DNA from: Cylindrodendrum hubeiense | Taxonomy: Eukaryota > Ascomycota > Sordariomycetes > Hypocreales > Nectriaceae | Assembly (NCBI GenBank): GCA_014621425.1 | Contig: JAANBB010000208.1 | Span: 1 to 64,000 of the forward strand | Direction of reading: 5' to 3' | DNA: 64,000 nt | In this document: positions 38,002-49,663 of the stretch, piece by piece | How positions within the stretch are numbered: the first letter of the stretch is position 1 | Layout: every line of letters starts with the position of its first letter | Translations under genes and position numbers: made by a program | The notes under the pieces: generated by a model | Seen by the model: only the letters and a program-made list of their open reading frames with translations | Database searches by the model: none | What the model was told of the DNA's origin: nothing

Positions 38002-38989
38002 TCAGTTTTCCGATGCCGGAGAAGCCGCATTTCGGCCTTCCTTTCGTGCCTATTGTCAAGAGGGTTAGTATCAGAGAAACCAGAGTCAACAAGCTACAAC
38101 GTACCGCCCGCGCCCTGGTTCGCTCAAGCCGCTTCCGCGCCTCTTCCTGCTTCCTGGCGTTCTCGTTGTGCTGGTCCACGACGGCGATACGGTCTTCGAT
38201 GACCTTGACCATGCCATCCTTGATCTGCTTAGGCAAGAGATTCCAGTCGCTCACCGAAGCGCCCAGAGCCATGGCACGCATGCGCCACCAGTCACACTCG
38301 GCTGCGCGGTCGTTGAGGATAATTCGGGTGTTGTCCAGCGCCTCGAGGCGCTTCTGGCGAGACTTCTTGGCGGCTTGGTTGTTGCGCTCGCGCTCAATGC
38401 GCTGGTTTGTGGCGGCGATGCGGTTGTTCTCGGCTTCGATTGCGAGGCGTTGCTCGTCGGGGATGGGGTCATCTGGGAACGAGACCCAGTCCTCGGTCGC
38501 CGGCTTCGGCGGCAGGTCGGCGATGGTTGAGGCTGGCAGGGCCGGTGGGTTGGCGGCCTGGAAGGCGAGCTCTCGTTCGATCTCCCCCTGGCGACGGCGG
38601 ATCTCGTTGTGCGGGAGGTTGTTTGGGACACCGAGCCCGGCCGTCTCGAGAGTGTAGCTGCCGCCAACGCGGTGGAGAGGGTTTGATGGACGCCGAGCTC
38701 GGGGAGGAGACGTCTGTTGCAGAGTCGCGGACGGACTCGCCGAAGCAAGGAATGAAAGCGGAGCAGGTGGTGGTGTTGTAGCAACAGGTTGGGGCATAGC
38801 CAGAGGCATGGGCATGGGCATGGCGTTGCCAATGCGGTAACTCAGCTGCTGCTGAGGCGACTCTTCCATGTAGCGGACCCGTTTCCGCTGTGGCTCGGCC
38901 GATGCCATTTCGCCGTCTGAATCGTCGATGGATGCGTCGTCAGGGCTTTCGGCGTAACTCGGCCGTTTCCTGTCTCTGTGGGGTCTCAT
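38002..38989 (-). CDS. bZIP-like nuclear protein
   Basis: Exons 38989-38105 and 38049-38002 give 310 aa. The start is the ATG at 38989 (MRPHRDRKRPSY) in a good ACC context; no earlier in-frame ATG was seen. The intron at 38104-38050 has GTACGT, an ideal TACTAAC branch site and AATAG; splicing changes the tail to a short ARKEGRNAASPASEN end. The segment RNNQAAKKSRQKRLEALDN at about residues 205-225 matches the bZIP basic-region pattern (N-x2-AA-x2-S-R). The zipper after it is weak, with few leucines at heptad positions and a Trp pair (CDWWRMRAMAL). The N-terminal half is Pro/Met/Ala-rich and disordered, with basic stretches such as RKRPSY and QRKRVRYM that could act as nuclear signals. Function unknown. 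Confidence 0.75.
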
Positions 38990-39552
38990 GGTAAACCCGG
39001 GGCAGAGGGTGTTTGGCAAGTCGGATTGTGTTTGATATAGCCACGGCCAATGGCTATGATTGGTCGAGTTGGGTTGATGATACGGGCTTTCGAGGTCACA
39101 CTTGGAGGTTAGGTGTCCAGCCGCACTGAGTCAACAGCCCTTTTGCTGGGAGGGTTTGGGCACTGAGTTTGTCAAACTACTACCCAGTGATGGAAAGAGA
39201 AGAGGTGAAGATGACGAAGGTTGGGGGGACGTGTTTAAATGGAGGCGTGGCCTCTCGTTGGGCTGGGTAGGAATAGCTGTCTGGGATAGGAAGCGAGGGA
39301 AACAATGGCAAATGGATGAAGAAGCAGCTCTATATTGTATGCGAGTATGAATACCGAGGCCAATGAGAAGCACAATACCCCAACCACCAGCCAGCCCCGA
39401 AGGCCAGTCAAGGAGGCAGAGGTGGCTATTGTTCTCTGAATAACGGGCAGGCTTGCAAGCGAGAGAGCTCTATCATTATCCATCTGGGAGTTGCCGGCGC
39501 CCAAGCAGGCCGGCGAGGGGTGATTCACGTCCGGCACCGATCGAGTGGTGGG

Positions 39553-39590
39553 CAGCTGGCAGCGGAGCGCGGGCGAGAGGCTGCCAGCTG
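39553..39590. promoter_or_regulatory. Inverted repeat CAGCTGGCAG / CTGCCAGCTG
   Basis: A perfect 10-bp inverted repeat with an 18-bp spacer, upstream of the bZIP-like gene. Each arm contains the E-box palindrome CAGCTG. Related pairs occur at 53497-53526 and 58292-58317. Confidence 0.6.
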
Positions 39591-40324
39591 GCAGGGCAGG
39601 GCATCGAGCAGCCGCACGTATTGTCCCAGGGATTTGACGTTTGGCGTGTGTATTCTCAGTGTTGCGGGAGCAATTGTGCGCGTTTGGTTGTCCAGCAACG
39701 TCTTGGGCTAAGCGCGTTTGCGAGGTGCCTGAGTTGGCAGCGCAACTGCTCAGCTATTGTAGCTTTGAACTTGAGTGGAGAGAGAGTCTGGTTTGTATCG
39801 TCACGAGTTTCTGGACCAATGAGTCAACTGACTACGGTGCCTAGGTAGGTAGGGAGTTGAAGGTACAAACCAAGACCGATTTGCCAGATCGACGCCCCCG
39901 GGATACCACCACACCAGATTACCACGACACCCATCTCAGCGCCTCAGCGCCTCAGCCGCTTGCACGTTGAGTGCAACACAAGATACAAAGCAAGCACACG
40001 GCCATGTCTGAAAAGCCACTCCACGTGCGTGGCGAAGCGCCAAACCCGCGCGGAACAACCCCCCCTCCCCTTCCCCAATCCCAAGACGCCAGTGTCTCGG
40101 TCCCCTGCATGCGCTCCCGCAGGCTACCCAATGCGACAATACGAGGCGCCTTCGTCTTCGTGCGCAAAACGCAAGCCTGAGTCAGTGAAGAAGAAACTCT
40201 AATCCGACGACATGTGGCTGCGCTTGAGCCTCGTCGTGCAGAGATGCTGATGTCAGTCAGGGTGGTTGATAGTCGCACGCAGCACGTGAGATCTGTGAAT
40301 CGGGACAGGCTGCATCGTCATCGT

Positions 40325-40366
40325 CATCGACATCGACATCGACATCGACATCGACATCGACATCGA
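40325..40366. repeat. (CATCGA)7 microsatellite
   Basis: Seven perfect hexamers in non-coding DNA. Confidence 0.97.
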
Positions 40367-40710
40367 CATACCTACATGTAACGTCAGGCCTCGACAAACA
40401 TGGTGGTCCACAAGTAGGAATCTTGCCGTTTCTCATTCCTCGTCCATCATGTGCATAAAACTACCTGCAAACTACCAAACAAGTCCCAAGTCCCAAATCC
40501 AAGGTCCCAAATCCAAATCAAAAGGTATCGCCCACTCACCGCCCAAGTTTGTTGCTGATATACTCCAAATACAGGCCAGTTGCCCATGGAAACGCCCGTA
40601 GACGGAGTCCAAGCCATGCCCCAAACGCTCGTACAAAACTAGTTGCCACAGAATCCCGAACCACGACGGCTGCGCTGCATCGTCAAGAGAGACCTGCGCC
40701 GTATTTCCTG

Positions 40711-40782
40711 CTCAGATTCCCGTTCAGATTCCCGTTCAGATTCCCGTTCAGATTCCCGCTCAGATTCCCGCTCAGATTCCCA
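40711..40782. repeat. 12-bp tandem repeat, 6 copies (YTCAGATTCCCG)
   Basis: Six consecutive units that vary only at the first base (C or T) and at the last base of the final copy, just beyond the 3' end of XYR1. Confidence 0.97.
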
Positions 40783-40954
40783 TCCCCCCAGTTGCTCACC
40801 GTCCCCTTGATCTCATTCCCCTTACAATCACGGACGCCGCCGTGTACACGCCCAAACGCGTGGAGAATTGAAATAAATCACTTTTCCGACCCCGAAAAGT
40901 GAAGATGCCAGCCATGTGCGCCTTTGCTTGATCTGCCTTCACATACGCGCTCGT

Positions 40955-43870
40955 TCAGAGCGCAAGGCCTGTCCCATCCCCAGTCCATCGATACAACGCC
41001 AAGAGTTCCCGTCGTCGCTGCTGCTGTTCTCCTAGATCCTCGGGCACACGGCCCCGGACCTGGGCTAACGCGCTGCGCATTACTTTGCTGAATTTCCGCT
41101 GCCACCATGTTAGCTTCACTTCAAGAGGACCAAGAATGCCATCTCACCTGATACTCAGTGTTCAGCGTCACCACACAGGCTTCGTGTGCTCGCACAATAG
41201 TTTCACACGCCTTGGCTACACTTGGCGACGCCTCAGACTGTAGCTTGTCCGCGATCAATAGTAAAAGGAAAGATCCTTGAAGAAGGTAGATGCCGAAAAA
41301 GAATGGCATAAACTCTAGCCCGGGGTCAAACTCCAGGATTTGATTAATGGCCTCAGCAGCCGCCACTGCATGGCTAGTTGCTGTAATGAATCCTTCCGAC
41401 GAGATCCATAGATCATCGTCGTCAAGGAGATTAATCGGATCCCACTTGCCTGCCAGCAAAATATGCAAAACATGCATCACGTGCGTTCCATACGCAATGA
41501 CGATACGAGTTTGGATATCGCTCTCCGTCAGGCGGTTAGATCCGTTGGTGTGCACAGAGTGTACCGATGGGGTAGGGTGGTCTCCGTGAAGTTCGCTGTT
41601 CTCATTCAAGGGTGCATCGGACTTGTCGTCCGCGGCTCTGGGTACATTCTTGTGATCAAATGTCTTTAAGCTCTGTTCATATGTTTCCAGGTGCCGAGTG
41701 ATCTCTGCCGTTTGTGCGTCCCACTCATGGCTCATGCGGAAACCAACGCCGAATCGAGGATGATTTTTGGCATGGTGTAGGTCGACGATTTCGCCTAGAA
41801 TTGTCATGAGCGGTAGGAAGTATCCGAAAATACTGTGACTGCGACACTCGAATTGTGGCCCGCGAGCTCGCGAATCGTCGGCAGCGAACCCATCCGGAAC
41901 AGAGTTGAGCAGATTCGGGTCCGTATTGGGATTTGGAAAGTGTCCAAATTCGCCCATCTGCCAGGCATTGTCATCCATGGGCTGCACCAGACCCGCGCAT
42001 TCAATGTCGAGAAGGAATAGAGGGCGGTTGTAGCAGAGTGCCAGGTGCCTATCTACTATGTAGACAAGCCACCATATTCTGCGCCTCTCCTCTCGGTCCT
42101 CTTCTGTGACAAACCCCGAATTGTTGCGCTGAAGGTCATGTTCGTCACTGGCCTCATTGTCCACATTATTCCGGTCGTGGTTGACTGGAGGCGAGCTGAG
42201 CGGCAGTTCTCGTCCAAGCTTCAGTTCGCGCGCAAGGGACCAAGCCGCATTCCACCACCTCAGACTCGCTCCCTTGTACTCGCTTGCTGAGACCACAACT
42301 GCCAGGTGAATATAGGTAATCACATCATCCAAACATCCTGCAGCACCGAATGGCCCAGATTCTCCGGTCAGGGCATCCAAGCTAATGGATCCGGGCATCG
42401 CCACACCAAGACCACCCAGCGCAACGCCATCTGCAACCGGGCTGGGGGCGTCTCCCGAAACAGTGTGGATGAGAGGTTTTAGAAGACCTACTGTCAATTC
42501 CAGGAGCTTCTGGCAGGTTTTGGCACGAGCCGAAGGCGCGCTGGCCAGAAACGGGACGTCGCTCGTCTGCGCAGCTACCCATAGCATACTTGCGAGTAAT
42601 GCAGGTTGACAGTGTCTTGGCTTGGTAGAATGAAGGAAGGATCTCTTGCGAAAGAGGAACCCCAGGACATAGGGGGACATAGGATGCATTTGCGCAGACG
42701 ATGACGATTGAAAGTATAGGTCCACGAGATCGCAAGCTATAGAAACGGGAAGGACGTTGTTGAGATGGGGGATGAGGGGCTCGAGGACGGGGTATCGAAG
42801 TTTTGCGTTGTTAAAGTTGGGTTGAGCTACATGTGGTTGAAATTGGCTTGGAGGTGATGCCATGGAGATGCCCCAGCTGGGAGGGGTGCCACCTCCCATG
42901 GGGTACCCAATAGGGCTATTTCCCATGCGGAATCCCGTGTTGTTGGGGAAGTTTGGTGGGCTCTGTGCTTGCATTGCGTACGACAAGTCGGGGTAGCTAG
43001 ACATGCTTCCTCGTCCATTGGGGGCGTAGGTTTGATGGTTCAAACTAGGGCCATCCAGCCCCTGAGAATCATACGCGTGGGAGACGGTCCCAACAAAGCC
43101 GTTGAGATTAATGCCTGCAGAGGCATCCAGTTGTTCTCCATCGAGGTCATGGTGGCCTGCCATATGGGGTTGATCGTTCATTTCACCAAGTCTGTCGAGA
43201 CTTTCCAGCTCCTGGGTTGGTTCATCTCCATGATCGTTTATCGCCTCGTCGCTCATACTGTGATGGTGCCGAGGACCGAGCTGTTGTGAGCCGTGGATAG
43301 GCAAACCCTCGGTTCCATTGTCGTTGGATTGACTTCCCTCAGCTCCGGAACTGTCGTTTTGGCCCCCAGTGCCACCCGATGCAACTTGGGCTGCCGCTTG
43401 TTGGGCCAACTCCTTCCTTGAAGCCTTTCCTCGCTTCTTTCTCTCACGGATGTATTCGCATCCAAGGCCGAATTCTATTGCAATCAGTTACTGGATTGTG
43501 CCTGCTGACTCAAAGACTTACCGATGCAATGGGCACAGGGGTGTTGACCGTCGCATTTGGTGCGTAGCTGGTTGCATTGATCGCAAGCTCGGCTAATTCT
43601 CCTTCGAATGGGACCTGAAGTTCCTGGTGCCCGGGCACTGGGTCCATATGGGTGCTGTCGATGCTTTGTTGGAGGGCCCGCTCTTGCTAGATGGGCATTT
43701 TGAATACCAGCTGGCTGTGGGAGATGTTGGATGGGGTACTGTGAGCCTTGTCCCATAGAATCGAGGCCGTTCGTCTGCATTTGGGCTTGTTGACCATGGG
43801 AATCAGGTGCAAGGGCAGAGGAGGAAATATTCTGGTAGGGAGAGAAGCGTTGAAGAGGGTTGGACAACAT
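40955..43870 (-). CDS. XYR1: Xylanase/cellulase transcriptional activator XYR1/XlnR
   Basis: Zn2Cys6 activator of xylanase, cellulase and D-xylose catabolic genes, nuclear. Exons 43870-43522, 43474-41148 and 41098-40955 give 939 aa, against about 940 in Trichoderma reesei. The start [13 protein letters not shown] is conserved. The zinc cluster uses C96, C99, C106, C112, C115 and C122 ([20 protein letters not shown]); the first intron splits codon 117 inside it. The fungal-specific middle region covers about 370-720 ([38 protein letters not shown]). The C-terminal regulatory part ([20 protein letters not shown]) keeps the Val and Ala whose replacement makes T. reesei XYR1 glucose-insensitive (V821F, A824V, recalled from the literature). 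The end [10 protein letters not shown] is family-typical. No frame breaks. Confidence 0.97.
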
Positions 43871-46800
43871 CTCGTCTGTTGCTTGCAGTGTTGTGTGGTG
43901 TACAAGACCAGGGTAGTTAAAGGTGGCAACAGAAGCTCTTTGATGTTGGTGAGCTGGTTGAAGGCCTGGGATCCGTCATCAAGTACGAAATGAGATGCCA
44001 GTTGAGATCCAATTGAGGCCGCTCTCTAATAGATATGAGGCACGGCAGAAAGGACAACTACCCCCGATCTACGGCTTGGAAGTCAGGCCTGAAGCTTCAC
44101 CTTTGTGACCGAGGGTAACAGTAAGCAAGGCTGTGGCAGGTCTGCGATGAAAGGGGTCAGCTTTAACTCATCCAGGCAGAAGGAAATGTTTGCGGGGAAG
44201 AGTGGGAACGGTCAGGGGGGTCAGGTATGAGGCACGTCGCGCACCAATAGAAGGTGGTCGCAACGGCGTAAGATCAACACTGTCAGTCACTAAGCGGCAC
44301 AGCTGTGAAGGAGGGGAGCGTGTGCTTTGTGGGTGACTCTGTGATCCCACGACGTAACGGTAGAAAAGGCAACCGAAATTTGATCTAGAAGTTTGGCCAT
44401 GCCTGTTCTTGCATGGATATGTGACGGCGGGGTGGGTGTATGAGGTGAAGAGATAGAGTTGAGACGAGGATGCGACGCGAGACAGGTATCAGACGGGACA
44501 TGGAATGGACACTTACCACGTTGTCGATCAGAGATCTTCGCTCCTTGCGGGACGCGCTGTTGATACGAGAACCGGGTTCCTTGCCCACCGGACCAGCTCT
44601 TGGAGGGCAGGTATCGACTGTCAGTTTGTAGTGTGACCAAGATGAAGACGTAGAAGGCGAATGGGGTGCCAGGAGGTGTCAAGATCGCCGTCTTTGTCGC
44701 CGTTATTACTTGGGAGGGGAAAGAGGGGTATCGCGATCACGAGTGAGCAAGTGTCTCTTCGCAGCCGATCAAGACAGCATATGATGATCCAGGCAAAGTG
44801 GAGGTGAAGATGTCAGGCCAGGTCGGTCCAGTTGGGTGCGAGGTTAGTCTCCCAACTCGGGCGTCGTCGTAGTCCGCGGCGAACTTGAGTCGCAGTCCCC
44901 TGGTGAATGCATAGACAAGAAATTGGGCGTCTGTCGTCGAAGCGCGACAATGATCGATTGAGTCGAGCGGTCAAGAGTGCGAGCAGTAGGATCGCTGCTT
45001 GGATGTTGACTGGCGCACATATACGGGCGCTGAGTGACGGGTGATGGCGGGTTGGATGAGGGGGGAGGATGGGCTTTTTTCTCTGGAGCAGCTGTGGTAG
45101 CAGCTCGTGACCGGACCCAGGGGGCCAGAATGCTAGGCCTGTAGGGGAAGACGCTGCGGTTCTGGCACTGGCACCTACCGAATGGGTCGCTTATTAGTGA
45201 GTACCTAGCTTAAAGCTTGGGAGCGAGGTCCCGCCGAGGGTGGGTTGATGGGCAGATGTGGAGGTGGTGGAGGTGGAGGTTGGCATGGGGTGGTGGCACC
45301 CGCACAGCGTGGAGATGGCAGACCAAGTTCGGGTCGGCTCAGTAGCTCGTCGCTTGATCCACTAGGTCTGAATGATCCGCAACTTATAAGAAGAGTATTG
45401 CTCTCTCATTGCTACTGATGTCTTATTTACTCCTCTTCCGGGAACGAGGCCGCCGGAGACGAAGAAGCCCGGCTCCTGAGTCTTCGTTTCCCGACGGGCA
45501 TGGCGACCCGGAATTGCCCAGGGGGCCCATTCAAAGGCGACGGCCGAGGTGGAGAATTGGAAGTGCGCCGAAATCCCGACCACATCGCGTCAGCTGCCTC
45601 TCATGCGGGCCAGGAATTCTGGCCCCTGCCATTTCTGGGGCACCTGGGGTAGGGAGATGGGCAAGATTGCCATATGATGGCACCTGTGCCGCGACGCCGT
45701 GAGGGTGTGAGACTTGCTGGGCAGAACTGCAGCTCCCTTCTTGTCGCTGGAATCTTCCCTTTTCGTCAGGGCCATTGCCGTTTATTCTCAACGGCTGCTC
45801 TTGGCGCCAGCGAACCAAAGCCCGGGGTTGCCGGGGCCTGGTGGCGTCCAGCCTCCTAGTATTCGGGAGAGGGCGGGCATGTATTTCCTTCGGACACCAG
45901 TCTCCAGCCGAATGGTCTTTTGCTCGGCATCATGATCTGAATATCAAGGTCGCGAGGCGGAAGGTCGGGGATCTGGCCCTCGGGACCAATCACCGGCAAT
46001 GAGATCATGTCGGTATGAATTAACACACCCTTTGCTGCTGCTGCCGCCATGCCGCGGCGCCACACAATGCAAAGGGAGGCACAATTGGATGTGTGCCTCG
46101 TTCCCCCATTGCTCGGCCGGCCAGTACCTCGGAGGTGCGGGCCACCTGAACCCGTCATCAATGCTGACACTGGCGTTGGCACTGGCGTTGGCACCGACGA
46201 GAAAAGGGTGACGTGGTGGGTTCCAGCACTAGAGATGTGGCAACAACGGGCGGGAGACGCCTTGTCATCGCCCTGATCTCGGCCTGATCTCGAGCCCTTC
46301 CGGTGGTTAGCAGAGTAGCTCCCGGAGGACGGAGCATGTAAAATGGCGCCCGGCGGGCTGCCCACCGGCTTGCTGGGGGATGGGGGGTTTGTCTGCCGCC
46401 GCCCTCGTGCATTGGCAAGGAAGGTGGGGAGAATGTACTCAGGTCTCAAAGGGGCTGAGCTAGCGAACGAACTCCCCCGTCGCATCCAACCCTAATTTCT
46501 CTCCCCGGATTTTCACCTTAGTGGGGATCTGGCAGATGCATGAATCCTTCGCTGAGCATGTGCAGATGGTGAGGGTGGTAGGTTCGGGCGGACTGTACGT
46601 GGCCGCCAGGTGGTCTAGAAGGGGGTGGAACTCGAGGACGAGGCCGTTTTCTGGCGCTGCCCGTCCATCCCTTCCGTAAACGGATGGTACCTGCCCCAAT
46701 TCCTGCTGCGGCAACTGCAACCAACTGCAACCAACTGCACCCAACTGCACCCAACTGCACCTGCCGCATCTTCTCTCACCTCAACTCGTGCCCGACTGCC

Positions 46801-49237
46801 CTGCCGGTAGACCATTGGGTATCATTGGTTCCTGCCATGTACCACTCGCTGACATGGAACATGGCATGTGCTAGCTCATCCCCTTACTTTCAAGTGCTTT
46901 GGCGCCCTCTCCGCAACAAATGAAACCCCGAGGTAACCTCTGTACTTTGCAAGTATTCCATCATCTCGCATCCATCTCCCCGAAACGACGAGCGCCTCCA
47001 ATGCCCCAACACTGTATGGAAGGAAATCCTAGCGGCTTCCAGCGCCGCGCCTCACCAACACCACGCCTACAAGCGTAGCCTGTTGTCACCGTCCGCGGTG
47101 GGCGTCACCCATGAGCACTTGCTCGTACCCTCCCTTCACATTTGCGCTCCAATAGCATCACGGTCGGAACCAACACACTCCGGGCAGCATTCGACCCGCG
47201 GCCGCAAGTCGCAGCCACCGCGACAAGGCGCACAAATCATCCTCGGGCCCCGGCTTGCTGGCATTCTACGCCCAAGGTCCGAGGAATGGGAACGGCGCGG
47301 CCACGAGCCGGCACTTGGGCGGTGTTTGGAGTATACGCAGCATGACCCCAGTTGGATGCCCCAGTTGGGTGCCCCAGAGGTGGCAACTCAGAGCTGCAAG
47401 CAGGACACCCCCAACCGCTACTGCGGCACTGCCATCCCATCTTCACCTTCCCATCTTCACCATCCCATGGCGCCCACCGGAACCGTTCTGGTGTGGCGCC
47501 GAGACAGGCAACGGGGGTCGGGCCGGATCCCCACTCGCCCGCATATCACCCTTCCCCACCCAACGCCGACTCGCAACTCCAATCGAACCCCGGATTAGTC
47601 CGTCATGGACTATTTGTTATGTACCTGCCAGCCTACTCGACCTGCCCGACCTGCCTCGCAGCGCCCGCACTGTCAATTCTTCATCCTATGCGCGACCATT
47701 GCATGAGAGCGAAGGCATTCTGTGGCAGTCATGTTACCCTCCTTACCCCCAGCCTCCACCACGTGGCGCCAGCCTGAACGCTCTCCCAGGCCCCCGGCTA
47801 GCCGCTGGCCAAAGTCTCACTTGATGCAGTCTCTCCCGCCAATTTAATCACGGGGAACGGGCCTAGGGATGGCGCAATGCAGCTCTGCTTCCCCGTCCCT
47901 TGGCGAGTGTTACAGTCTCATGTCTTTCATGTCACACAGAATTTCGGCCCACGTTGGTTTCTGTCCTTGACAATGGACTCTCCCGTAGCCTGCATTAGCG
48001 GACTCGGCCGAGTATTGGATTCGCAGGGACTTGTCCAAGTCCGACGAGCGCCTGCCATTTTACCACCAATCACACCCACCCTCAGAATTTCTCTTGAGTA
48101 ACCCATGGTTTGTAGGGATCACAGTCTAGAAATGACTCGATGCCTACATAATGAACATGACTGTTGGTTCAGAAGAGGTAGTGCAAGGCTCTTGATCAGA
48201 CATGTCATCCATCATTATGCTTCATTGTCCAGATCAGGAAAGGGTTGTGCGTAATGGTGCAAAATGACCCCCTCCGACCGGTGTGGATGGGGTGTACGAA
48301 TACGTATGTCTGCTTGTATCGGCGGGCATCCACTAACTAGATGAGTCGTTAACATGCCTATTATCCGCTAGTTGGCCACGCTCCCGTGAAAACCCGTCTC
48401 CATAAATAGTAGGACAAGAAGGATCCGAGGTTTTGTCTTGAATGGGTAGACGCCGAACATGTGAGTATGAGCGTACAGCCTTAGCGGATGATGGTGGTTA
48501 TGATGGTGTGTTGAGGAGGAGTGATATGCTGTGTTGTGGCGAGATGGGCCTACCCATGGTCACCTTTGAGTCCGGCATGCATTTCCAGCGACCCTCAATC
48601 GACTTCGCACTGCCATGTAGAAACCTCGATGGAGACATCATCAATGGCGCATGGGCGTTCTTGATGAAAGATGTAAACGCGATTTTGGGCCAGACGACGA
48701 AGTTCAGCATGTGTGGGCTACCTTGCCGGCACCCAGAGCGGCCGTCGATCAAAGCTACGATAGCAAGGGTCTGAGTATATATCAAGAGTTGCTGGGCTTG
48801 GTGTGGCCTCCTGGGTTCTGTGGGGCGTTACCCAGCTATCGACTCTTGGCTGAAAAGTGAGAGCAACGTTAGATGCGAAATTCCTGGAGCCAGGACAAGC
48901 CATCTTAAAGTAACCCTCGGGAATCTGGCGGCCAAGTCGACTACGACGGTGTTGCAAGGGTTAACAAAGAATAGCAGATGGCAAGTGACATTGCGAGTGT
49001 AACAAGGCTCCCGCGGTTTTAGGTATATCAGAGTAGATACATACCCGCCCAGTGAGAATTCAATCACCCGAGGGCTCATATTTCGCTTCCGCAAGCAGGT
49101 ACAGAGGTCAAGGGAGCTAAATAAACACCAATGCAGCATACGGGCGACCTTGGTTGGGTATCAACAGGGTTGAGGGTACCTTTGAACGGACGTATTCTAG
49201 GAAGTTGAGATTAAAGATGCAAACGATGATCATACAC
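43871..49237. promoter_or_regulatory. XYR1 upstream region and long non-coding stretch
   Basis: 5.4 kb with no convincing gene; the open frames on both strands lack motifs. The part next to 43871 is the XYR1 promoter. Two GCGGGG sequences at 44192-44197 and 44427-44432, about 320 and 560 bp before the start codon, match the Cre1/CreA consensus SYGGRG, in line with the known glucose repression of xyr1. Such short sites are common by chance. A 10-bp tandem array lies at 46711-46760. Confidence 0.5.
46711..46760. repeat. 10-bp tandem repeat, 5 copies (CCAACTGCAM)
   Basis: Five head-to-tail 10-bp units: GCAACTGCAA, CCAACTGCAA and three CCAACTGCAC. Non-coding. Confidence 0.97.
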
Positions 49238-49434
49238 CTGTGGATCTTGGCAACAAAAGTCCGCTGGCCAGTGGTGGCCTCTGCATGTGATAATAGCCCG
49301 GCCATGGTCAAGGCGTAATCCACCATGGTTATTTCTTCCTTCCAATTAGGCAGGTTCAGGGATGCAGCGACGAACCGACCAACGTCTTTCGTGGCGGTGA
49401 ACGTGATTCGTGGCCACTGGGCATCGAAGCCCTT
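49238..49434 (-). pseudogene. NmrA-like/isoflavone reductase-type oxidoreductase remnant
   Basis: One frame reads KGFDAQWPRITFTATKDVG, then RFVAASLNLPNWKEE and ALTMAGLLSHAEATTGQ. This matches the C-terminal half of fungal NmrA-like NAD(P)-binding proteins, where TATKDVGRFVAASLDLP is a recurrent block. A normal member has about 300 residues. The N-terminal Rossmann part (about 200 residues) is missing, and the place where it should lie is the end of the NIT4 gene. The frame runs on to a stop at 49117-49119 without further recognisable homology. I read it as a truncated, decayed copy; a short exon of an unrecognised gene is less likely. Confidence 0.5.
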
Positions 49435-49663
49435 TCTGTAACACGCATGGGACTTTATTATTCAATAGGAGCCTATTGACAACTCCCGTCCACACTACAG
49501 GTCTTAACGCCTAGCTAACGGGGTATTCCAGCTCTAAATCTCAGTCTTTCCAACCAGTTCCCACTCTTTTTTGACCAGTTCCCAAACTCCAAGCCAGATC
49601 CCCAGTCATTAGCTAACGTGATATAATATGTACACAAATACACGGCTTCTCGGCTAGCATTGT

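Larger units (their letters stand above)
38990..40954. other. Intergenic, bZIP-like promoter to XYR1 3' end
   Basis: 2.0 kb with no supported gene. It contains a 10-bp perfect inverted repeat (39553-39562 with 39581-39590), a CATCGA hexanucleotide array and a 12-bp tandem array, listed separately. Confidence 0.45.

Noticed and set aside
44290..46485. Several 100-200 codon frames upstream of XYR1
   Set aside because: No motifs, and mutually overlapping; consistent with long non-coding GC-rich promoter DNA.
48442..48785. Open frames on both strands (about 110 and 95 codons) in the XYR1-NIT4 gap
   Set aside because: No family resemblance that I can support, and the strands compete. Could be gene debris like the remnant at 49238, but the evidence is too thin.
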